A DNA stretch of 13,033 bases. Origin: Amphritea sp. GTDB taxonomy: Bacteria > Pseudomonadota > Gammaproteobacteria > Pseudomonadales > Nitrincolaceae. Below, one piece after another: positions 7,338 to 13,033 of the stretch (within the stretch, counting starts at the first letter, position 1; the number at the start of each line of letters is the position of its first letter). The stretch is taken from positions 1 through 13,033 of the forward strand of contig JAIBDA010000025.1 in the NCBI GenBank assembly GCA_024679635.1, read 5' to 3'. The notes under the pieces are model-generated. The model searched no databases. It was not told where the DNA came from and worked only from the letters and a program-made list of their open reading frames with translations. Both the position numbers and the translations under genes were made by a program.

Positions 7338-8549
7338 ATGGGCCATAACATCATCACCGAATGTCCCGCCTGTACCACAAGGTTTCAGGTTACTCAGGGG
7401 CAGTTAAAAATTGCCAATGGCAAGGTTCGTTGTGGCTCGTGTTTAGAAATATTTAACGCCGAAGTATATCGTTGTGACGACCTCACCACGCCACTGGAAG
7501 AACTAAATCAAAGCCATAAAGACTTTCTCAACAAAGACCCTCTATTTGATCAAATAGAGGTTCCAGCGTTTGCTCCCCCACAACGCAGCCCAAGCGGTTT
7601 CGATAAACGCTACACAGCACCCGACCAGGATGAGTTACTAACCGAGCAACTGAATCCCACCCCTTTCGATGAGGATTCCGACGAGCTGGAACAACCTATT
7701 CAGGAACTGATTAAAACCGAAATAGCTTCTCATCAGGACCCCGTTTCAGAACCAACAACAGTAGCGCTCATTAGTGACAATCCAGCCGCGCATGCAGCTG
7801 AACAGGCAACCCTCTCCTCAGTTACAGAAACGGCGTTAGAAAAACCTCAGCCCCCTATATTTGAAACCGCTACAGAGATTACCTCAAAAGCATTACCAGC
7901 TGAATCAGGGGTTGAGGATAGAACTGCACTAATCTATGAGCACAGCACTGCAGAAACAGTTGACATTAATACTGCCTCTGCAGAACCGGCTTCATTAACA
8001 CCCCGGCCTTTCACTAATTTTCAACCAGAGCCGGTGATGATTAGAGCCACACGCGAAAAACCGCCCTCTTGGACGGGCTGGGGAACCCTGGTGTTCCTGG
8101 CACTACTAATGATGTCAGCCCAAGCCCTCTGGTTTAATCGCCAACAACTTAGCGCCTACCCCGAGCTTATCTCCAGTTACCGAATGGCATGCACTCACCT
8201 TCCCTGCGACCTGAAAACGCCCATTGCTCTCCACCTGATCGACACCCGAAAGTTAGTTATTCAACAGCAAGCCGAATATCAGGGGGCGCTAAGCATTAAC
8301 CTTCTGCTAGAAAATCATGCGGACTATAGTCAACCATTCCCCGCCATTCAGCTGTCCTTTTCAAATCGAAGGGGAGAACTGATAAGCCAGCGAACTTTCC
8401 AGCCAATCGAATATCTCAAAAACACTCAGGCTGAGCCAATGAGTATGCCTGCGGGGAAACCGATACAGATCAGCTTCGACATTCTCGATCCGGGTCGCCG
8501 CGCCCTTAGCTACGAAGCTCTCTTAAAAGTTCCAGCCAATCCCCATTGA
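7338..8549 (+). CDS. Zinc-ribbon (MJ0042) / DUF3426 single-pass membrane protein
   Basis: 403-residue protein of unknown function. An N-terminal MJ0042-type zinc ribbon has the cysteine pairs CPAC (9-12) and CGSC (32-35). A long, acidic, Pro/Thr/Glu-rich and probably disordered region follows (about 45-235), then one hydrophobic segment (about 248-266, GWGTLVFLALLMMSAQALWF) and a C-terminal DUF3426 domain (about 273-400) with two further cysteines, C285 and C290. The positive-inside pattern predicts a cytoplasmic zinc ribbon and a periplasmic C-terminal domain, where the two cysteines could form a disulphide; this is inference. No Shine-Dalgarno sequence is visible before the ATG; a hairpin lies there instead, so translation may depend on coupling to prmA. 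The same gene commonly sits beside prmA and dusB-fis in related bacteria, but its role is not established. Confidence 0.9.
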   Translation: MGHNIITECPACTTRFQVTQGQLKIANGKVRCGSCLEIFNAEVYRCDDLTTPLEELNQSHKDFLNKDPLFDQIEVPAFAPPQRSPSGFDKRYTAPDQDELLTEQLNPTPFDEDSDELEQPIQELIKTEIASHQDPVSEPTTVALISDNPAAHAAEQATLSSVTETALEKPQPPIFETATEITSKALPAESGVEDRTALIYEHSTAETVDINTASAEPASLTPRPFTNFQPEPVMIRATREKPPSWTGWGTLVFLALLMMSAQALWFNRQQLSAYPELISSYRMACTHLPCDLKTPIALHLIDTRKLVIQQQAEYQGALSINLLLENHADYSQPFPAIQLSFSNRRGELISQRTFQPIEYLKNTQAEPMSMPAGKPIQISFDILDPGRRALSYEALLKVPANPH

Positions 8550-8610
8550 TCCTATTCTCCTGCCTTAGCGAAGACACACATAGCATTTTCTGACCATTTT
8601 GCAATAAGTC

Positions 8611-8644
8611 AAAACGACAAAAATGATCAAAAAACCATCAAAAA
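8611..8644 (+). promoter_or_regulatory. Phased A-tracts and Fis-like site upstream of dusB-fis
   Basis: Runs of A at 8611-8614, 8619-8623, 8629-8634 and 8640-8644 have centres about 9, 10.5 and 10.5 bases apart, matching the helical repeat, and end just before the -35. This should give intrinsic curvature and possibly an UP element. GATCAAAAAACCATC (8625-8639) fits the 15-base Fis consensus at both end positions (G1, C15) and the first half (TYAA then A/T-rich core), but not at positions 10-12. Confidence 0.5.
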
Positions 8645-8648
8645 GTCC

Positions 8649-8677
8649 TTGGCCCTCCCCGCCTGAAAGAGTATTAT
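8649..8677 (+). promoter_or_regulatory. Promoter of the dusB-fis operon
   Basis: TTGGCC (8649-8654, 4 of 6), exact 17-base spacer, TATTAT (8672-8677, 5 of 6), followed by TGTCCGCC, a G/C-rich discriminator. Start predicted at the C near 8684, leaving a leader of about 74 bases. This is the only good promoter in the 208-base gap between 8549 and 8758. A G/C-rich discriminator and a pyrimidine start fit growth-rate and stringent control as known for E. coli fis. Confidence 0.65.
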
Positions 8678-8757
8678 TGTCCGCCTTCCAAACAGCAGCA
8701 CAGCGGTTCTCATTTTGATAGCCATGGATAGCTATTTCTCTAAATTCGGGGTCAGGC

Positions 8758-9744
8758 ATGTTTCAAATCGGACAGCACACCGTTGACAGTCAGGTTATCC
8801 TGGCACCGATGGCCGGCGTTACCGATCTGCCGTTTCGTCAACTTTGCCGTCGACTAGGCGCAGGCATGGTAGTTTCCGAAATGATTACTTCGGACACCCG
8901 CCTCTGGAACACTCGAAAGTCCAGTTATCGCTTACAGAAAGACCAGAATGAAAGCCTGCATGTGGTACAGATTGCCGGTGGCGACCCTGCCATGATGGCA
9001 GAAGCGGCCAGAGCCAATGCTGCTAACGGCGCTCATATTATTGATATCAATATGGGCTGCCCGGCTAAGAAAGTCTGTAATAAAGCTGCTGGATCAGCCC
9101 TGCTGAAAGATGAACAACTGGTGAGAGAGATTCTTGAAGCAACTGTTGCAGCTGTTGAGTTGCCGGTGACGCTGAAAATCCGTACCGGATGGGACACTGA
9201 CAGCCGTAATGGCGAGACTATTGCCCGTATTGCTGAAGACAGTGGAATTCAGGCACTTGCGGTTCATGGCCGAACCCGGGCCTGCGGTTATAAAGGCGAT
9301 GCGGAATACGACACCATCGCCCGCATTCGCAAGACTATTGAGATCCCACTGTTTGCAAATGGTGATATCAATTCAGCGGAAAAAGCACGAGCAGTACTAG
9401 ACTACACCGGAGCAAATGCAGTCATGCTCGGCCGGCCGGCTCAGGGAAACCCATGGATTTTCCGTGAGGTAAGTCATTACCTCAATACCGGCGAAATGCT
9501 ACCCTCACCGTCCCTGGACGAGGTCAGAGATACGCTACTGGAACATTTAGAGGCTCTGTATCGTTTTTACGGAGAGTTTGCCGGTGTACGTATTGCCCGT
9601 AAACATGTCGGCTGGTATCTCCGAAACAAACAGGGCTCTGAGTTATTTAGAAAAGATTTCAATCAATTAGAAGAAGCTGCACTCCAGCAAAATGCGATCC
9701 GATCATTTTTTACCCGAACGGATAAGACACAGACTGCCGCCTGA
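8758..9744 (+). CDS. dusB: tRNA-dihydrouridine synthase B
   Basis: FMN- and NADPH-dependent enzyme reducing uridine in the D-loop of tRNA; in E. coli DusB makes D17. The 328-residue TIM-barrel protein shows the FMN-binding start APMAGVTD (16-23), the active-site segment DINMGCPAKKVC (96-107) with catalytic Cys101, LKIRTGW and HGRTR flavin/tRNA motifs, ANGDI, and GRPAQGNPW before the C-terminal helical tRNA-binding domain. GGGG about 6 bases upstream of the ATG serves as ribosome site. It is the first gene of the classic dusB-fis operon, 22 bases before fis. A short overlapping frame in the leader (8724-8786) lacks a ribosome site and is not called. Confidence 0.97.
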   Translation: MFQIGQHTVDSQVILAPMAGVTDLPFRQLCRRLGAGMVVSEMITSDTRLWNTRKSSYRLQKDQNESLHVVQIAGGDPAMMAEAARANAANGAHIIDINMGCPAKKVCNKAAGSALLKDEQLVREILEATVAAVELPVTLKIRTGWDTDSRNGETIARIAEDSGIQALAVHGRTRACGYKGDAEYDTIARIRKTIEIPLFANGDINSAEKARAVLDYTGANAVMLGRPAQGNPWIFREVSHYLNTGEMLPSPSLDEVRDTLLEHLEALYRFYGEFAGVRIARKHVGWYLRNKQGSELFRKDFNQLEEAALQQNAIRSFFTRTDKTQTAA

Positions 9745-9766
9745 GTGACAGTTCAATTTTAGGTTA

Positions 9767-10057
9767 ATGCACGTGGATAACAATACATTGAATACACAAG
9801 TAATACATACAGAAAACATGGATGTTCAGGAACGCACTCTACGCGATAGCGTTCAGGTTTCGATGCATAACTACTTTCGTCAACTTGATGGACAACCGGT
9901 AACGGATGTTTATCAGATGGTATTGGCAGAGATTGAAGCCCCATTGTTTGAAGCAGTCATGACTTATACCCGTGATAACCAGACTAAAGCATCTGAGTTA
10001 CTGGGCCTGAACCGCGGTACACTGCGGAAAAAACTGAAGCAATATGGCTTACTTTAA
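9767..10057 (+). CDS. fis: Nucleoid-associated DNA-binding protein Fis
   Basis: Small homodimeric DNA-bending protein that activates rRNA and tRNA promoters and shapes the nucleoid during rapid growth. 96 residues against 98 in E. coli. After a variable N-terminus (1-23), the sequence RDSVQVSMHNYFRQLDGQPVTD (26-47) and the long dimerisation helices are conserved, and the C-terminal helix-turn-helix NQTKASELLGLNRGTLRKKLKQYG (71-94) is almost identical to the enteric one. The ATG at 9767 is the only one after an in-frame stop at 9746-9748 that gives full length; an ATG at 9818 would remove 17 residues and also lacks a ribosome site. The only Shine-Dalgarno-like element is AGG three bases before the ATG, so translation probably relies on other upstream elements. 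Cotranscribed with dusB. Confidence 0.96.
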   Translation: MHVDNNTLNTQVIHTENMDVQERTLRDSVQVSMHNYFRQLDGQPVTDVYQMVLAEIEAPLFEAVMTYTRDNQTKASELLGLNRGTLRKKLKQYGLL

Positions 10058-10095
10058 CCGATTATTTTTTTAACTTAATTCAGAAGAACTAAACC

Positions 10096-11679
10096 ATGGC
10101 AGAGCAGAAAATCACTCCGGTTCGTCGCGCACTGATCAGTGTCTCGGATAAATCCGGAATCGTTGAATTCGCCCAGGCACTGACCCAGCGCGGTGTTGAG
10201 ATTCTTTCCACCGGCGGCACATATAAACTGTTGAAAGACAACGATGTACCGGCAATTGAAGTATCCGATTACACTGGTTTCCCTGAAATGATGGATGGCC
10301 GGGTCAAAACCCTGCATCCTAAAGTTCACGGTGGAATTCTTGGCCGTCGCGGAACCGATGATGCGATCATGAACGAGCATGGCATTACGCCTATCGACAT
10401 GGTGGTAGTGAACCTGTATCCCTTTGAACAGGCCATTGCCCGTCCTGATTGCGATCTGCCTATGGCGATTGAAAACATCGATATCGGCGGCCCAACGATG
10501 GTTCGCTCTGCTGCGAAAAATCATAAAGATGTGGCTATCGTTGTTGCAGCTGACAACTACGACCGTATTCTTGCTGAACTGGACGAGAACAAAGGCCTGA
10601 CTCATCCAACCCGTTTCGACCTGGCTGTTCAGGCTTTTGAGCACACTGCAGCCTATGACGGCATGATCGCCAACTACCTTGGCGCTATCACCGATGGTTC
10701 AGAAGAAGAACCGGCGGATTTCCCGCGTACCTTTAACACTCAGTTTGTTAAGGCACAGGAGATGCGTTACGGTGAAAACCCGCATCAAAAAGCCGCTTTC
10801 TACATCGAAGCAAACCCTTCAGAAGCCAGTGTTTCTACTGCTCGTCAACTTCAGGGTAAAGCACTATCCTTCAATAACGTTGCCGATACAGATGCAGCCC
10901 TTGAGTGCGTTAAGCCATTCAAAGAGCCCGCTTGTGTCATCGTTAAGCACGCTAACCCATGCGGCGTAGCTATCGGTGCAGACATTCTGGAAGCTTATAG
11001 CAAAGCGTTCCAAACCGATCCTACCTCCGCCTTTGGCGGCATTATCGCCTTCAACCGTGAACTGGATGCAGCCACTGCTACCGCAATCGTTGAACGTCAA
11101 TTTGTTGAAGTCATTATCGCACCAAGTGTCACGCAGGAAGCGTCTGACATTGTTGCAGCTAAACCGAATGTTCGACTATTGTCCTGCGGTGAGTGGTCAA
11201 CCGATCGTACCGCTCGATTCGATTACAAACGGGTTAACGGCGGCTTGCTGGTTCAGGACCAGGACCTTGGCATGGTTGATGTAAGCGAACTAAAAGTTGT
11301 TACTACTATTCAGCCTACCGAGCAGGAGATCCGTGATCTATTGTTCTGCTGGGAAGTTGCTAAGTTTGTTAAATCTAACGCTATTGTCTATGCCAAAAAT
11401 GGTCAGACTATCGGTGTTGGTGCGGGTCAAATGAGTCGCGTATACAGTGCCAAGATTGCCGGTATCAAAGCCGCAGATGAAGGCCTGGTAGTTGAAGGCT
11501 CGGTGATGGCATCAGACGCATTCTTCCCATTCCGTGATGGCATCGACTCCGCTGCCGCTGCAGGCATCAAAGCGATTATCCAACCGGGTGGCTCAATGCG
11601 TGATCAGGAAGTGATCGATGCGGCTAACGAACATGGTATGGCGATGGTATTCACCGGTATGCGTCATTTCCGCCACTAA
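10096..11679 (+). CDS. purH: Bifunctional AICAR transformylase / IMP cyclohydrolase
   Basis: Last two steps of de novo IMP synthesis: formyl transfer from 10-formyltetrahydrofolate to AICAR, then ring closure of FAICAR to IMP. 527 residues, against 529 in E. coli. The N-terminal IMP cyclohydrolase domain (about 1-200) contains [16 protein letters not shown] (38-44), [21 protein letters not shown] (60-80) and [16 protein letters not shown] (127-142). The C-terminal transformylase domain contains MRYGENPHQ (223-231), the catalytic VKHANPCG (283-290, Lys284-His285), [17 protein letters not shown], and ends FTGMRHFRH like the enteric protein. It begins 38 bases after fis, with an A/T-rich gap and a modest AGAAG ribosome site. 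No PurR-type operator was recognised upstream. It is separated from purD by a terminator-like hairpin. Confidence 0.98.
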   Translation: MAEQKITPVRRALISVSDKSGIVEFAQALTQRGVEILSTGGTYKLLKDNDVPAIEVSDYTGFPEMMDGRVKTLHPKVHGGILGRRGTDDAIMNEHGITPIDMVVVNLYPFEQAIARPDCDLPMAIENIDIGGPTMVRSAAKNHKDVAIVVAADNYDRILAELDENKGLTHPTRFDLAVQAFEHTAAYDGMIANYLGAITDGSEEEPADFPRTFNTQFVKAQEMRYGENPHQKAAFYIEANPSEASVSTARQLQGKALSFNNVADTDAALECVKPFKEPACVIVKHANPCGVAIGADILEAYSKAFQTDPTSAFGGIIAFNRELDAATATAIVERQFVEVIIAPSVTQEASDIVAAKPNVRLLSCGEWSTDRTARFDYKRVNGGLLVQDQDLGMVDVSELKVVTTIQPTEQEIRDLLFCWEVAKFVKSNAIVYAKNGQTIGVGAGQMSRVYSAKIAGIKAADEGLVVEGSVMASDAFFPFRDGIDSAAAAGIKAIIQPGGSMRDQEVIDAANEHGMAMVFTGMRHFRH

Positions 11680-11697
11680 ACGCGGAACACACCGAAT

Positions 11698-11723
11698 GAG
11701 CCAGTTAATCTGGCTCTTCTTTT
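11698..11723 (+). terminator. Terminator-like hairpin between purH and purD
   Basis: GAGCCAG-TTAAT-CTGGCTC (11698-11716), a 7-base-pair stem with a 5-base loop, followed by TTCTTTTG. It lies 18 bases after the purH stop and 30 bases before the purD ATG. The T-tract is interrupted by C, so partial termination or mRNA end protection is more likely than a full stop. Confidence 0.6.
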
Positions 11724-11753
11724 GTCGGACGAAGTCAGGATAAAGGTAGAGAT

Positions 11754-13033
11754 ATGAACGTATTAGTAATTGGCTCCGGCGGTCGTGAACACGCATTAGC
11801 GTGGCAGGCTGCTCAGGATAGCAAAATCGCTAAAGTATTTGTCGCTCCGGGAAATGCCGGCACTGCGATTGAGCCGAAAGTAGAAAATATTGCCATCGAT
11901 GTTATGGATCAGGATTCGCTGGTCGCTTTTGCCAAAGAGAACGATGTGGCTCTGACTATCGTTGGCCCCGAGGCCCCTTTGGTAGAAGGTATTGTTGATC
12001 GCTTTCAGAGTGAAGGCCTACGCTGCTTCGGCCCTTCTAAAGGCGCAGCGCAACTGGAAGGCTCTAAAGCTTTTACTAAAGACTTTCTGGAACGCCAGAA
12101 GATTCCAACTGCCGATTACCAAAACTTCACCGAAGTTGAGCCGGCCCTGGCATATCTGCAAAAAGTGGGCGCGCCCATTGTAGTAAAAGCAGATGGTCTG
12201 GCTGCAGGTAAAGGCGTTATCGTTGCGATGACACTTGAAGAAGCTGAAGAAGCTGTAAAAGATATGTTGGCTGGCAATGCCTTTGGTGAAGCAGGTCACA
12301 GAGTTGTCATCGAAGAATTCCTCGATGGCGAAGAAGCTAGTTTTATCGTCATGGTTGACGGCACCAATGTACTTCCTATGGCTACCAGCCAGGACCACAA
12401 GCGCATGGGTAACGGCGATACAGGACTTAATACTGGCGGTATGGGTGCATACTCCCCAGCCCCTGTGGTTACACCTGAAATTGATCAGCGCATTATGCAA
12501 GAGGTTATCCTGCCAACCGTTAAAGGCATGGCTGAAGAAGGAAATACCTATGTTGGATTTCTCTATGCCGGCCTGATGATTATGGCTGACAATACGCCTA
12601 AAGTTATTGAATATAACTGCCGTTTTGGTGACCCGGAAACACAGCCTATTATGCTGCGTCTGAAATCGAATATCGCTGAGCTTTGTAATGCAGCGCTGGA
12701 TGGAAAACTGGATCAGACCACCGCTGACTGGGACTCTCGTTGTGCGGTCGGTGTCGTTCTTGCTGCCGGCGGTTACCCTGGCGACTATGGCAAAGGGGAT
12801 ATTATTAGCCTGCCAAACGACGTTGCTGAAGGCACTCAAGTATTTCATGCAGGTACCGCTCAGAATGATGGTCAAATCGTGACCAGCGGTGGCCGGGTAC
12901 TCTGTGCTACCGCAATGGGAAATACCGTCACAGAAGCCCAGAAGCGAGCCTACGAACTGGTTAAACAGATCAACTGGAATGGTGTTTACTACCGGGATGA
13001 TATTGCTTATCGGGCGATTGCTCGCGAACAGCA
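11754..13033 (+). CDS. purD: Phosphoribosylamine-glycine ligase (GAR synthetase), partial at the right edge
   Basis: Second step of de novo purine synthesis: phosphoribosylamine + glycine + ATP gives GAR + ADP + phosphate. 426 complete codons are present; the E. coli protein is 429 residues and ends near the same IAREQ sequence, so only about two or three codons are cut off. The N-terminal nucleotide-like fold starts VLVIGSGGREHAL (3-15). The ATP-grasp core shows VKADGLAAGKGV (144-155), EEFLDGEEASF (187-197), the conserved TSQDHKRMGNGDTGLNTGGMG block (211-231) and EYNCRFGDPETQ (286-297). The ribosome site is AAAGGTAGAG just upstream. purH-purD adjacency is the common gammaproteobacterial arrangement. 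Frame is continuous from start to edge. Confidence 0.97.
   Translation, partial: MNVLVIGSGGREHALAWQAAQDSKIAKVFVAPGNAGTAIEPKVENIAIDVMDQDSLVAFAKENDVALTIVGPEAPLVEGIVDRFQSEGLRCFGPSKGAAQLEGSKAFTKDFLERQKIPTADYQNFTEVEPALAYLQKVGAPIVVKADGLAAGKGVIVAMTLEEAEEAVKDMLAGNAFGEAGHRVVIEEFLDGEEASFIVMVDGTNVLPMATSQDHKRMGNGDTGLNTGGMGAYSPAPVVTPEIDQRIMQEVILPTVKGMAEEGNTYVGFLYAGLMIMADNTPKVIEYNCRFGDPETQPIMLRLKSNIAELCNAALDGKLDQTTADWDSRCAVGVVLAAGGYPGDYGKGDIISLPNDVAEGTQVFHAGTAQNDGQIVTSGGRVLCATAMGNTVTEAQKRAYELVKQINWNGVYYRDDIAYRAIAREQ

Noticed and set aside
8724..8786. Short 20-codon upstream frame overlapping the dusB start
   Set aside because: No ribosome site, out of frame with dusB, and no feature of a regulatory leader peptide.
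10028..10078. Terminator between fis and purH suggested by a run of seven T
   Set aside because: The only hairpin before the T-run is a 4-base-pair AAGC/GCTT stem inside the fis 3' end, too weak for termination.
10075..10644. 189-codon minus-strand open frame
   Set aside because: It is antisense to the start of purH and has no family signature or promoter of its own.
12018..12875. 285-codon minus-strand open frame
   Set aside because: It is antisense to purD, which has all family motifs; the translated product shows no recognisable domain.
1..13033. Mobile element, CRISPR array, phage or defence genes
   Set aside because: No transposase, integrase, spaced direct repeats, tRNA junction or defence-type protein was seen; gene order is conserved housekeeping.

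Overview
This window reads as a gene-dense stretch of the core chromosome of a gammaproteobacterium. The order aroQ-accB-accC, prmA, a zinc-ribbon/DUF3426 gene, dusB-fis, purH-purD is a familiar gammaproteobacterial layout. The moderate base composition and protein sequences midway between the Escherichia and Pseudomonas versions suggest a marine Oceanospirillales-type organism. The lineage is inference. I see no insertion sequence, prophage, CRISPR array, tRNA or rRNA gene.

Left part, minus strand. From position 4045 leftwards there are two minus-strand units. The first is a membrane-anchored DUF2333 protein followed by a solitary ParA-type ATPase, probably one transcript, closed by an intrinsic terminator at 1784-1809. 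The second is upp followed by uraA, which salvage uracil: UraA imports it and Upp joins it to PRPP to make UMP. uraA runs off the left edge. The predicted upp start region resembles the UTP-sensing start regions known from E. coli.

Right part, plus strand. aroQ (shikimate pathway), accB and accC (biotin carrier and biotin carboxylase of acetyl-CoA carboxylase) form a tight unit closed by a strong terminator at 6349-6379. A new unit begins with prmA (ribosomal protein L11 methyltransferase) and a zinc-ribbon/DUF3426 membrane protein. A 208-base gap then holds a good sigma70-type promoter preceded by phased A-tracts and a match to the Fis consensus. It drives dusB (tRNA dihydrouridine synthase) and fis (nucleoid protein). 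purH and purD (de novo purine synthesis) follow; a terminator-like hairpin separates them, and purD is cut by the right edge about two to three codons before its expected end.

Most of the window is conserved housekeeping DNA. The least understood genes are the DUF2333/ParA pair and the zinc-ribbon/DUF3426 gene. The most interesting signals are regulatory: the AUUUUUG-type upp start, palindromes in the divergent DUF2333-aroQ interval, and the curved-DNA/Fis architecture in front of dusB-fis.
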